A stretch of DNA of 64,000 nucleotides from Bos javanicus. Its lineage: Eukaryota; Chordata; Mammalia; Artiodactyla; Bovidae. Below are positions 10,577 to 21,504 of the stretch, piece by piece; position 1 is the stretch's first letter; each line of letters begins with the position of its first letter. The stretch is from the NCBI RefSeq assembly GCF_032452875.1, contig NC_083897.1, positions 11,080,854 to 11,144,853 on the forward strand. Reading direction: 5' to 3'. The notes below the pieces were generated by a model. That model had not been told where the DNA came from, ran no database searches, and saw nothing but the letters and a program-made list of their open reading frames with translations. The translations under genes were made by a program, and so were the position numbers.

Positions 10577-13221
10577 GGTCAGTCAGTTCAGTCGTTCAGT
10601 CCTGTCCTACATTTTGTGATCCCACGGACTGCAGCACGCCAGGCCTCTCTGTCCATCAACAACTCCTGGAGTTTACCCAAACTCATCTCCATTGAGTTGG
10701 TGATGACATCCAAACCTCTCATCCTCTGTCATCCCCTTCTCCTCCCACCTTCAATCTTTCCCAGCGTCAGGGGTTTTCCAGTGAGTCAGCTCTTCAAATC
10801 AGGTGGCCAAAGCATTGGAGTTTCAGCTTCAACATCAGTCCTTCCAATGAACACTCAGGACTGATCTCTTTTAGGATGGACTGGTTGGATCTCCTGCAGT
10901 CCAAGGGACTCTCAAGAGTCTTCTCCAACATCACAGTTCAACAGCATCAATTATTTGGCACTCAGCTTTCTTTACAGTCCAACTCTCACATCCATACATG
11001 ACTAAAGACCTTTGTTGGCAAAGTAATGTCTCTGCTTTTTAATATGCTATCTAGCTTTAATGTACTCCTTTCTTCCAAAGAGTAAATTCATGGCTGCAGT
11101 CAAAATAAAGTCTGCCACTGTTTCCATTGTTTCCCCATCTATTTGCCATGAAATGAGGGGGCCGGATACCATGATCTTAGTTTTCTGAATGTTAAGCTTC
11201 AAGCCAACTTTTTCACTCTCCTTTTTCACTTTCATCAAGAGGCTCTTTAGTCCTTCTTCACTTTCTGCCATGATGGTGGTATCATCCGCATTACTGAGGT
11301 TAATTGATTTTCTCCAGGCAATCTTGATTCCAGCTTGTGCTTCTTCCAGCCCAGCATTTCTCATTATGTACTCTGCAAGTTAAATAAGCAGGGTGACAAT
11401 ATACAGCCTTGATGTACTTGTTTCCTGATCTGGAACCCATCTGTTGTTCTATGTCCAGTTCTAACTGTTGCTTCCTGACCTGCATACAGATTTCTTACGA
11501 GGCAGGTCAGGTGGTCTGGTATTCCCATATCTTGAAGAATTTTCCACAGTTTTTTTTTTGATCCAAGCAGTCAAAAGCTTTGGCATAGTCAATAAAGCAG
11601 AAATAGATGTTTTTCTGGAACTCTCCTGCTTTTTTGATGATCCAGCGGATGATGGTAATTTAATCTCTGGTTCCTCTGCCTTGTCTAAAACCAGCTTGAA
11701 TATCTGGAAGTACATGGTTTACATACTGTTGAAGCCTGGCTTGGAGAATTTTTAGCATTTCTTTACTAGTGTGTGAGATGAGTACAATTGTGTGATAGTT
11801 CGAGCATTCTTTGGCATAGCCTTTCTTTGGGATTGGAATGAAAACTGACCTTTTCCAGTCCTGTGGCCACTGCTGAGTTTTCCAAGTTTGCTGGCATATT
11901 GACTGCAGCACTTTCACGGCAGCATCTTTTAGGATTTGAAATAGCTCAACTGGACTATCATCACCTCCACTAGTTTTATTCGTAGTAATGCTTCCTAAGG
12001 CTCACTTGACTTTGTATTCCAGGATGACTGGCTCTAGGTGAGTGATCACACTATTGTGATTATCTAGGTCATGCAGATCGTTTTTGTATAGTTCTTCGTG
12101 TATTCTTGCCACCTTTTCTTAATATCTTATGCTTCTGTTAGGTCCATACCATTTCTGTCCTTTATTGAGCCCATCTTTGCATGAAATGTTCCCTTGGTAT
12201 CTCGAATTTTCTTGAAGAGATCACTAGTCTTTTCTATTCTATTGTTTTCCTCTAATTCTTTGCATTGATTGCTGAGGAAGGCTTTCTTATTTCTCCTTGC
12301 TATTGTTTGGAACTCTGCATTCAGATGCTTATATCTTGCCTTTTCTCCTTTGCTTTTCGCTTCTTTTCTTTTCACAGTTATTTGTAAGGCCTCCTCAGAC
12401 AGCCACTTTGCCTTTTTGCATTTCTTTTTCTTGGGGATGGTCTTGGTCTGTGTCTCCTGTACGTCATGAACCTCTGTCCATAGTTCATCAGCCACTCTAT
12501 CAGATCTAATCCTTTAAATCTATTTCTCATTTCCACTGTATAATCATAAGGGAATGATTTAGGTCATAGCTGAATGTTCTAGGGGTTTTCCCTACTTTGT
12601 TCAATTTAAGTTTTAATTTGGCAATCAGGAGTTCATTATCTGAGCCACAATCAGCTCCCGGTCTTGTTTTGCTGCCTGTGTAGAGCTTCTCCATCTTTGT
12701 TTGTAAGGAATATAATCAGTCTGATTTCGGTGTTGACCATCTGGTGATGTCCATGTGTAGAGTCTTCTCTTGTGTTGTTGGAAGAGGTTGTTTGCTATGA
12801 CCAGTGTGTTCTCTTGGCAAAACTCTATTAGCCTTTGCCCTGCTTCATTCTGAACTCCAAGGCCAAATTTGCCTGTTACTCCAGGTATTTTTTTACTTCC
12901 TATTTTTGCATTCCAGTCCCCTATAATGAAAAGGACATCTTTTTTGGGTGTTAGAACTAGAAAGTTTGTAGGTTTTCATAGAACCATTCAACTTCAGCTT
13001 TTTTGGCATTACTGGTCAGGGCATAGACTTGGATTACCGTGATATTGAATGGTTTGCCTTGTAAAGGAACAGGGATCATTCTGTTATTTTTGAGATTGCA
13101 TCCAAGTACTGCATTTTGGACCCTTTTGTTGGCTATGATGGCTACTCCATTTCTTCTAAGGGATTCTTGCCCACAGTAGTAGATATAATGGTTGTCTGAG
13201 TTAAATTCACCCATTGTACAG
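10577..13221 (-). mobile_element. BovB LINE, 2.6 kb, in ERV RT
   Basis: A 5'-truncated BovB (RTE clade). From right to left it runs from the endonuclease interior (13214-12957) through the linker (12495-12127), RT (11917-11047) and the 3' tail at 10577. Frames are broken many times. BovB encodes an AP-type endonuclease and RT that mobilise itself and, by family knowledge, Bov-tA and Bov-A SINEs. The ERV RT resumes on both sides, which fixes the insertion. Confidence 0.93.
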
Positions 13222-14040
13222 GTAAATTATTTTTTTTCTTCTCAAGTAAAGGCAAAACATATTGGACAAATTTACCAACTGGAATACTAAAGAATAAATA
13301 TCTGTATAAATCAATTATAGTAAAGAATTTACTTCTGGTCCAAATGGAAGTTAGAAACTTGTGAGGATTAAAACCAACAGAGTGTTGAAGGATAGCAACA
13401 TTATTTATTTGTTTGATGGTCCTGGACAAATTTCCACCATTAGCATTTAGGTTTTCTCACCAGTAAAATGGGGGGTGTCACAGAGGCTAATATAAAGAAT
13501 AACTGTGTCTTGAGCCTATAATCTTCCACTGTGGGCTTAATTCTTGAAGGACTTCTATACTTGTAGAATATTAATCAATTCTGGAAAGTGATTTTGAGGT
13601 GTCTATCTGAATCTTGATGGATTTTGCCAGTATCAGATGGAGATTTTACTAAGAGAAGTGACACCTGATTCAATAAGGCTAAAGGATTAATGGTTCCATA
13701 ATCAGCCTTGGCACCATCAGAAACAGAACAAATGGAAGATGTCAAAGGGTTGTTTAATTCACCTTGGTTGGTTACTTTGACGACTACTCTCCATCTAGAA
13801 TTATTTCCCCTTTTGGCAGAAAGAAATTTCAATGTGATACTTCTCTGAGAAGGCCTAATACTGTGTAGGGATGGAAGATCTAAGGAGAAAAGGGTAGATA
13901 CCCTCAAAGAGAATACCCTTAAACAAAAGAGAATAGGTTCATAGAGAGGAACCTCTTGAGGTTCATTAGAAATCCCCACTATCTGGACAGTTTTAGTACT
14001 CCAAGGCAGGGGTTGCTTTATTCTAGTGGGTTTGAACACT
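13222..14040 (-). pseudogene. ERV protease and RT N-terminus remnants
   Basis: The minus frame 14039-13575 shows a block KTVQIVGISNEPQ, probably in protease, and its end reads into the start of RT. The frame 13429-13142 carries the fingers and palm region (block FTIIDLYRYLFFSIPV) just before the BovB junction. Frames shift between them. The catalytic aspartate box of the protease was not seen. Confidence 0.65.
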
Positions 14041-14290
14041 GAGAATGTGGCTCATGTGTCAACTGGGACTAGAAGAGATTCATCCCTAATATGGAGACAT
14101 GTTTCTCCAAGCCAACTAAGAAGGAGGGCTAGGAAGAGTTCCTTGGAAGCCCATCACTGAGAACTGGGAGGATGTAGGAAAAGCTGATTAGAGGCTGAAG
14201 GCACATGAAGAGCTTAAATTTGTAACAATCTCTATTCCAGTGTCCTATCTGTTTTTAATAATAACAGTAACTAGGAGAGTTTTGGTTTTA
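14040..14290 (-). pseudogene. ERV nucleocapsid and gag-pol junction remnant
   Basis: The minus strand near 14275-14235 can be read as a decayed zinc-knuckle-like block, but the spacing is damaged. The position between capsid and protease is what supports the call. Confidence 0.4.
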
Positions 14291-14305
14291 TTTAGAGGCT
14301 TTCAG

Positions 14306-14518
14306 AGGCTTCCCTCGTTGTTCAGGTGGTAAAGAATCCACCTACAACGTGGGAGACACAGGTTTTATCCCTGGGTTCAGAATATATTCTGGAGAAGGAA
14401 ATGGCAACCCACACCAGTATCCTTGCCTGGGAAATTCCATGGACAGAGGAGCCTGACAGGCTTCAGTCCATAGAGTAGCAAAGAGTCAGACATGACTGAG
14501 TAACTAAAACTACACAGG
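14306..14518 (+). mobile_element. Bov-tA SINE, first of a serial pair
   Basis: A full-length copy flanked by ggctttcag at 14297-14305 and 14519-14527. The right repeat also served as the target of the next SINE. Confidence 0.93.
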
Positions 14519-14527
14519 GGCTTTCAG

Positions 14528-14740
14528 AGCTTCCCTAGTGGCTCAGATGGTAAAGTATCCACCTACAATGTGGGAGACCTGGGTTTGATCCCTGGCTTGG
14601 GAAGATCCCCTGGAGGGGGACATGGCAACCCACTTCAGTATTTTTGTCTGGAGAATCCCCATGGACAGAGAATCCTGGCAGGCTATAGTCCATGGGGTTG
14701 CATAGAGTTAGATATGACTAAGCACAGCATAGCACAGGAT
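14528..14740 (+). mobile_element. Bov-tA SINE, second of a serial pair
   Basis: A full-length copy in the same orientation. Its left flank is the TSD of the first SINE (14519-14527), and a third ctttcag lies at 14741-14747. The two SINEs thus entered the same short target in succession. Confidence 0.93.
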
Positions 14741-14747
14741 CTTTCAG

Positions 14748-15390
14748 CTGCTGGAGTTGAAGATCAAGAATTTTGGTGGTCTTTCTTTTAGGTGACCCAT
14801 CTGGAGTGGGAGAAAGCTGGTTTTCCAGATTAACTAAATCTGGAGTGGACAGTTTCCCATTTCATTCTGATTCTTTTTACTAGAAGGATCCAGTTCAGCC
14901 CATTAGTAAACATATACTTAAAAACTACTGCAGTGTTATCAACATCTGAAGGGAGACCAGGATTTTTTTTTAGAAACAATCTGAAGTTGATTGTAATAGT
15001 CATAAACATATTCATCAGATTTTCATGTGCAAGCCTGAATTTTATTCCAATCAACAGGGTTTGGAAAAGCCTTAGGAACTGCTAGGAAGTTGCCTAGCAA
15101 TTGCATGAGCCTGATCATGTAGTAAATTAGCAGGGTGTTCTCCCAGTTGTAATTCTAGAAACCTATCAGGATTTTCCCAGTAAGCAGTTTCCATCCGATG
15201 CCAGGCCTGGCCTTCACAGACAAGCATACGGACTAGCTTATGTAAGTCAGAGAAACCAGGCTGATAAGTTTGAATGACTGTATTAAATTCTTCATCAAAT
15301 CAGTGAGGATCTTCAGTTACTCTGAGAAAACATTTGACTATGGCTGGTAGTTCAGATTTAGTCCAGGGAATATAAGAAATTAAGGGTTTA
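14748..15390 (-). pseudogene. ERV gag capsid remnant
   Basis: Minus-strand reading of 15390-15060 resembles a gammaretrovirus-type capsid (blocks EEFNTVIQTYQPGFSDL and ETAYWENPDRF are readable), with one early stop. The frame at 15054-14830 continues toward nucleocapsid. Capsid would form the viral shell. It is truncated by the L1 at 15391. Confidence 0.7.
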
Positions 15391-15947
15391 TAGATGTCCA
15401 TCAGCAGATGAGTAGATAAAGAAGTTGTGGTACATATACAGAATGGAATATTACTCAGCTATAAACAGGAACACATTTGAGTCTGTTATAATGAAGTGGA
15501 TGAGCCTGGAGCCTATTATACAGGGTGAAGTCACAAAGAGAAAGACAAATACTGTATATACTGTATATTAACTCATATATATGGAACTTAGAAAGATGGT
15601 ACCAATGATCTTACCTGCAGGGCAGCAAAGGAGACATAGAAACAAAGAACAGACTTTTGGACTCAGTGGGAGAAGGTGAGGGTGGGATGACTTGAGAGAA
15701 TAGCATTGAAACATGTACATTACCATATGTAAAATAGATGACTAGTGTGAGTTCGATGCATGAAGTAGGGCACCCAAAGCCGGTGCTCTGGGACATCTCA
15801 GAGGGATAGGGTGGGGAGGGAGGTGAGAGGGGGGTTCAGGATCGGGGGCACACATGTACACCTATGGCCAATTCGTGTTGATGTATAGCAAAAACCATCA
15901 AAATATTGTAATTATCCTCCAAATAAAATAAACTAATTTAGAAAAAA
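15391..15947 (+). mobile_element. Ruminant L1 3' end in ERV gag
   Basis: A short 5'-truncated L1 tail, from the end of ORF2 to the A-rich tail. A 17-bp TSD with two mismatches flanks it: aagaaattaagggttta at 15374-15390 and aagaaattaggagttta at 15948-15964. Confidence 0.95.
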
Positions 15948-15964
15948 AAGAAATTAGGAGTTTA

Positions 15965-16833
15965 ATCTCTAGGTCCTCAGAATACTTAATTTCAAGTAAA
16001 CAGGTTCTGACAAGTTCAAAGGATAGAAAAGAGATTGGGAGGAAGTTTCAGAGAGAAAAAGAAGTTTGGGAAAATAATTGGCATGGGGGGACTGAGGGTA
16101 TAGAAGAGGTGAAAGCAACATGCAAGGGAAGGAAGATGGCACTGGAGGTGGAGTCTGAGCCAAAGAAGCCAGGGGAGTGCAGCATGAGGCTTCAGGAGAC
16201 ATTTTATCTTTCTGCAATCTTTTAATGCTTCAGTTAATCTTAAATCTTTTTTTTTTTTTTTTTGAAGAGACAATTTTAGGCTTCTAATTACATTTCAAAG
16301 CCTCAAGTTACCAATTGAAATTGGCATACCATTCAGTTCTGGAAAATTTTGAGTGACTATAGTCCAATACCATTTTATGAAAATTAAGTTTGGGGATTTC
16401 TAAAGTTCTCCATAATGGCCATTGATATTCTAAACTACCTTTGGTCAGTTCTGTGCATTTAGCTAGAAATGTGCATGAAGAAAACCGTTTTTAAGCATAA
16501 AATTGGGCAGAGTCCCTTGTGAGGGTGTACTGTCAAAATACTTAGATAACAGGAATCCCATTTCTCAGAGGTTTTTCTCTAGAGTGAAAGAACAATTTTC
16601 AAACAGCTCAATTCAAATAGCTTGCAACCTAAACAGTTCAAACAACATGCAGGTTTAATACCAGCCAGCTCTAAGGGAATGACTTGGTCTTAAGGCAGTC
16701 AGGTCGAAGGCGTCAGTCAGTTCACATAGAATGGCTCCTATTCCAAAGGAACAGGTGATAGCTGAACTGGCAGTTTCAGTGAAATATCCCTCATACCCAA
16801 AGAAGTGAGCTGGAGGATTTTCAACTGGTTTCC
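15965..16833 (-). pseudogene. ERV 5' gag remnant
   Basis: The minus strand at 16250-15970 encodes a Ser/Pro-rich stretch in two frames, as in the matrix-capsid spacer of gag. A 20-base T run lies at 16243-16263. The remainder to 16833 is not assigned to a domain; placement is from order alone. Confidence 0.45.
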
Positions 16834-17641
16834 TTTCGGGAGCCAGTTAGGCATTACTGACAAAATGGAGGCACAGCCCCCAACCCCCTCTCCTCATCCT
16901 GCAGGCACGGACCTGGGATGAAGGAGTTAGCTCTTGTGATTCTGACTTGTTTTTTCCTTTCTTTGGTTGAGTTGGCTGGAAAGAATGTTAAGATGCTTGA
17001 GAAAAGCATGAGAAAGCACAAAGCCTTCTACAGTTGTGCCCAGAAAATAATCTATAAAGTAACCATTGACATTTGTTCAAGGATCTTTACAAAGAATGTC
17101 CCAGGATGAGAACTGAGAATGTAGGCCACAGCTTGAGGCCATGGGAAGGATTGTTATCTGAGACCTGTTTGTGAGGGGAATGTTTATGGCAAAAGAAGTT
17201 TGCTGACCTTAGGGTTTAGGAATAATTAAGAATAGCTAGAAGCCCTTTTAGGAGATAGTGATCTTAAGATGCTAGGGGAAAACAGGATTTAGAAAGATAA
17301 GAAATAAACTGAGGAATGTAGCATGAGTTACAATGTAATCACAAGTTAATTATAGGACACATAAGAGAAAGTAGATAATAGATAGTAAAGCCGATTCTGA
17401 GAGAATTGCTGAAGCAGGAACTCTGTAGGACAACAATGATTTCTGGAGACAATAAATCTGGGTGGGGAAAACTGAAAATGTCAAACCTCTGACCTAATGC
17501 TTTTGTCAAAGTATAAAAGAGAATCTGAAGCTTGAAATAAACATGTAGTTCCATACTATGAGTCAGAGACTACATCATTGTCCGCTGACACTGTTCACCC
17601 CTTCAGGCTGATTCCCTCGCTGCTGGAGCTGGACTCTGGCA
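16834..17641 (-). repeat. Solo LTR, class II-like, 6-bp TSD
   Basis: An 808-bp LTR with a perfect 6-bp TSD, gtttcc, at 16828-16833 and 17642-17647. It starts tttcgggagccag, where the expected TG has become TT, and ends ca. The AATAAA at 17537-17542 favours the plus orientation, so the strand is tentative. A 6-bp TSD fits class II (ERVK-like) elements. No internal sequence remains, as after LTR-LTR recombination. Confidence 0.8.
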
Positions 17642-17647
17642 GTTTCC

Positions 17648-17963
17648 ATTGAAACATTCTGATCTCAAAATCAGACTGAAGTGCCAAACAAGTACTTGCA
17701 TACAGAGCTAGGCTTTAACCAGAAAGGGGGAAACCATAAAGTAGATCCAAATAATGCCTGGACAGCTTCAAACACAAAGAGGGCAGAGGATCAGATCCAA
17801 GAGAAAAACATACCTTCAGTTTCTGGGGTTGGTGAGAAAAGCAGTGAGCTCAGTGGTCCCAATTGTGGCTACTGCACCTGTTTGCTCATCAGTCCTTGAG
17901 CCATACTGAATCTTCTCTGGTTCTCACACAGAGCACAAAAACATTAACCTAAAACAAAAAGGT
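17648..17963 (-). other. ERV 5' leader region
   Basis: This lies between the 5' LTR piece and gag on the minus strand. No primer binding site could be identified. A 72-codon plus-strand frame here (17681-17899) looks fortuitous. Confidence 0.4.
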
Positions 17964-18111
17964 TGACAATTATTTCTCCAGCAAAGACAGACTTATTTTG
18001 GGATCAGGAGAGATTTGCAATTTGGGATCTGAAACAGTGGGAAACCAAGGGCAAATTCCCCCCATGTTGAAGGAGAAATCTTCTATAAAAAGAAAAGGGA
18101 GTTGGGAGGGA
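17964..18111 (-). repeat. 5' LTR fragment of the ERV
   Basis: It aligns with 7023-7160. The U3 part is absent: a Bov-A SINE begins at about 18109 and no LTR is recognised beyond it. Confidence 0.6.
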
Positions 18112-18243
18112 GAAGGAAAAGGCAACCCTCTTCAGTATCCTTGCCTGGAGAATCCCATGGATACAGGAGTCTGGCAGGCTACAGTCCATAGTGTTGCAAA
18201 GAGTTGGACACGACTGAATGACTAACACTTTCACTTCACTTTC
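18109..18243 (+). mobile_element. Bov-A monomer SINE
   Basis: A single Bov-A unit on the plus strand with a 'tttcacttcactttca' tail. It sits on the broken edge of the ERV 5' LTR. Confidence 0.88.
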
Positions 18244-19394
18244 ATAGATACAGCTGAAATCCAATTCCCATTAACTTCTCTCTTTCTTCACTCTGAAGAT
18301 TGCTTTATATTGAGGCAAATATGTTTTATTTTCTTACATTTATATATATTCTTGCATACAGAACAGCTCTCTGGTGATCAGAGAGCTGAAGTGATCTATC
18401 TGAAATTAGTGGTTCTCAGACTTTTGGACTTCGTGGAGGAGGAACATTTATAAATAAATGGATTTATAGATAAATCATAAATAGGTGTTGCCACTGGTAT
18501 GTGTGTGTCTGTATGTGCCAAGTAAAAATCTTTAAAAATGGCATCTATTATCATATCTACTATACCTATTACCATCTACTATTATCCATTTTAATGCAAT
18601 AATTAGGAAGTAATCTTAGTAATCAGGACAGTTATTAAAATTATATATAGTTACTGGAAAGCCCTCTACAGTACCCTTACTTTTAACCAGTAACAACTTT
18701 ACCAGAAGCTACTAATCACTTTATTCAGATCAGCTTTGGGGAACCATGGAGAGAGCTGATGAATGGTAAAGCTGGGAATAGAACTTGGGGTTCCTGACTC
18801 CCTAGTGCAGTGCTCTTTTCACTACATTATGCTGTTATTAGTCATCTACTCCTTATGGTTGACCCAGGGCACAAAATGATCTACTTCATAAACCTATAAT
18901 AGTCTCTCATAACCAAATCCTTGAATTAAAACATTTGAAGCCCCCCTTTAAAAGGTCAATGTGCTATCTGGATGTGATAACCGATAAATCATTATCATTC
19001 ACTTAACATTAATTTGTCAGATATTCCGATTAGTTACTGGTCATTTTAGAACATGAAAGTATATGACCAAGGGCTGGAGACCTTTGAAAACTAAAGGGGT
19101 ACAGGGAAAGCATGGCTCACACTTTAATCACTGCAAAAAGAATGTCTAATAACTTCACATATTGAAGTTAAATAACAAAAACAATTTTTAGCAGTAAAAT
19201 GCATCAGAAGAAGGAAAAATTTCTCTGCAGGCTTTCTTTTCTTCCTAACTTCATAAAGTTGGAGAGGTCCAAGGTTCATTTCTTACACCTTTTCTTTATC
19301 TAAACTAACTTTCTGGTCATCACATTCAGTTTCAAAAAACCTTTAAATATCGAATGTTATCTCCAATCTAGGTCCTTTTCTTCAAAATCAGACT
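18244..19394. other. Old intergenic sequence with a minus-strand MIR
   Basis: Bases 18700-18842 match a minus-strand MIR ('gtaaagctgggaatagaac' to 'cactacattatgctg'). The remainder is AT-rich. Nothing coding is seen. Confidence 0.55.
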
Positions 19395-20015
19395 TTTATA
19401 TCTATTTGCCCACTCAATATCTTCATGTTGATGTCTAATAAGCATCTCAAACTTAATGTGTTCAAATCCAAACTCTTGATCTCCTTCTCCAAACCTTTCC
19501 AACTGCGGTTTTCTGTGTCCATTATTGATAACTTAAGCCAAAACATTGGAGTAATTTTCAATGTTTCCTTTTTATCCTGTACCACATCATCCAATTTGTC
19601 ACAAAATCTTATTGATTCTCTCTTCAAAATAAATCCAGAGTCTGACCACTTCCCATCATACCTACCACTAGGAAACTGACCCAAGCCACCATCATTTCTC
19701 ATATGAGTTAGTATAATGGCCTCAAATTTGGTCTACCTGCTTCCATTCTTGCCCTTATATTCCATTCAAAGCAGAGTAGGCTGGGTGATCTTTTAAGTGG
19801 AAATTAGATAATTTAAACTTTGACCAATACTTTCCTCTCAAATGTGGTCCCTCAGCTTCCATTCTCCCCTTATAATCCATTGAAAACAGAATAGACTGGA
19901 TAATCTTTTAAGTTGAAAGTAGGTAATTTAAACTTTGATCAACACTTTCCAACAGTTCCCCACCTCAAAGTAAAGACAAAAGCCTTAAAATCACATACCA
20001 GCCTCTGTGATGGAT
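19395..20015 (+). repeat. L2 LINE with internal tandem duplication
   Basis: A long decayed L2 segment on the plus strand. Units 19740-19835 and 19856-19950 repeat one another at roughly 80-85% identity, so a 116-bp step was duplicated after insertion. No reading frame survives. Confidence 0.65.
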
Positions 20016-20017
20016 TC

Positions 20018-20202
20018 TAGTACTCTCTAGTAGAAATATATGGGAGCAATTTATACAATTTCAGATTTTCTAATAATCACACTAAAAAGAAGCAGGCAAA
20101 ATTAATTTTAATAAATTCTATCCATTATATAAAAATGTTATTAATTTACCATGTAACTAATATAAAGTATTATTTTTAATATTAATTATAATATATACAG
20201 AG
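20018..20202. repeat. DNA-transposon fossil (hAT-like, tentative)
   Basis: The block around 'aaaaagaagcaggcaaaattaa' resembles an ancient mammalian hAT-type element. The BovB at 20203 is inserted in it. The family is recalled, not searched. Confidence 0.35.
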
Positions 20203-21064
20203 TACATTATGAGAAATGCTGGACTGGAAGAAACACAAGCTGGAATCAAGATTGCTGGGAGAAATATCAATAGCCTCAGATATGCAGATGACACCACACT
20301 TATGGCAGAAAGTGAAGAGGAACTAAAAAGCCTCTTGAGGAAAGTGAAAGTGGAGAGTGAAAAAGTTGGCTTAAAGCTCAACATTCAGAAAACGAAGATC
20401 ATGGCATCCGGTCCCATCACTTCATGGGAAATAGATGGGGAAACAGTGGAAACAATGTCAGACTTTATTTTTTTGGGCTCCAAAATCACTGCAGATGGTG
20501 ACTGCAGCCATGAAATTAAAAGACGCTTACTCCTTGGAAGGAAAGTTATGAGCAACCTAGATAGCATATTCAAAAGCAGAGACATTACTTTGCCAACAAA
20601 GGTCCATCTAATCAAGGCTATGGTTTTTCCAGTAGTCATGTATGGATGTGAGAGTTGGACTGTGAAGAAGGCTGAGCGCCGAAGAATTGATGCTTTTGAA
20701 CTGTGGTGTTGGAGAAGACTCTTGAGAGTCCCTTGGACTGCAAGGAGATCCAACCAGTCCATTCTGAAGGAGATCAGCCCTGGGATTTCTTTGGAAGGAA
20801 TGATGCTAAAGCTGAAACTCCAGTACTTTGGCCACCTCATGGGAAGAGTTGATTCATTGGAAAAGACTCTGACGCTGGGAGGGATTGGGGGCAGGAGGAA
20901 AAGGGGATGACAGAGGATGAGATGGCTGGATGGCATCAATGACTCGATGAACATGAGTCTGAGTGAACTCCGGGAGTTGGTGATGGACAGGGAGACCTGG
21001 CCTTCTGTGATTCATGGGGTCGCGAAGAGTCGGACACGACTGAGTGACTGAACTGAACTGAACT
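20203..21064 (+). mobile_element. BovB 3' fragment with open RT frame
   Basis: A 5'-truncated BovB of about 860 bp. A 233-codon frame (20209-20910) runs from the end of the RT palm, with YADD readable, through the C-terminal domain to a premature stop at 20908-20910. The 3' end has (GAACT)n. It cannot move by itself, since it lacks endonuclease and most of RT. Confidence 0.95.
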
Positions 21065-21079
21065 TTTTGAAGATTGTTT

Positions 21080-21205
21080 AGCTCCATAGACTAGAATGGA
21101 AGTTTCAGAGGGCAGAGGTTTAAGTCTTTTTTTATTGCTATTGTATCTTCAGTGCTTAGAAATTACCAGATACACAGTAAAAATCTTTTTAAATGATTGA
21201 ATAAA
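21080..21205 (+). repeat. L2 3' end
   Basis: The blocks 'gggcagaggtttaagtc', 'cttcagtgcttag' and 'tgattgaataaaa' match the conserved L2 3' terminus. Confidence 0.5.
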
Positions 21206-21242
21206 AGGTTTTTTGTGGACGTTGCCAAACAAATTCCTTATG

Positions 21243-21303
21243 TAAAGTAACACTGCTTCATAAAAAAAAAAAAAAAAAAAAAAAAAATAAAGTAACACTG
21301 CTT
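21243..21303 (+). mobile_element. Poly(A)-only retroinsertion with TSD
   Basis: A 16-bp perfect repeat, taaagtaacactgctt, occurs at 21243-21258 and 21288-21303. Between the copies lie only 'cat' and 26 adenines. It looks like LINE-driven reverse transcription that stopped inside the poly(A) tail. Confidence 0.85.
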
Positions 21304-21452
21304 GATTTAAAACACTCCAAGGCTCTTGCATTTCTATACTAGACACTTCAAAACCACAAATACAAAAGTTCGCATTGGCCACCATGACTCCATTTAAACT
21401 ACTTAACATTGCTGAACATAGCTTAAATGATATGCATTTCACAGAAGATATG

Positions 21453-21504
21453 TTGGGTTAGCCAAAAAGTTTGTTCAGGTTATTTGAACAAACTATTTGG
21501 CCAT
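21453..21504. mobile_element. Miniature mariner palindrome
   Basis: The left arm 'ttagccaaaaagtttgttc' faces 'gaacaaactatttggcca', an imperfect inverted repeat typical of the terminal repeats of ruminant mariner elements. The inner part is almost fully deleted. Confidence 0.7.

Larger units (their letters stand above)
7023..18111 (-). mobile_element. Degenerate class I-like endogenous retrovirus, no env seen
   Basis: A single minus-strand provirus is inferred from two related short LTR pieces (7023-7290 and 17964-18111) enclosing gag, protease, RT, RNase H and integrase remnants in the correct order. All frames carry stops and shifts. Integrase ends near 7600 and the 3' LTR starts at 7290, so no room for an env gene is left. 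Younger insertions are a Bov-tA (9955), BovB (10577-13221), two Bov-tAs (14306-14740), L1 (15391-15947) and a solo LTR (16834-17641). The class I assignment rests on the look of integrase and RT, not on a search. Confidence 0.8.

Noticed and set aside
14297..14747. Short spaced direct repeats as a possible CRISPR array.
   Set aside because: The repeats are SINE TSDs and SINE copies in a mammalian genome. Spacing and content do not fit an array.
17681..17899. A 72-codon plus-strand frame with a hydrophilic product.
   Set aside because: It lies antisense in the ERV leader, has no recognised domain and no splice or promoter context.
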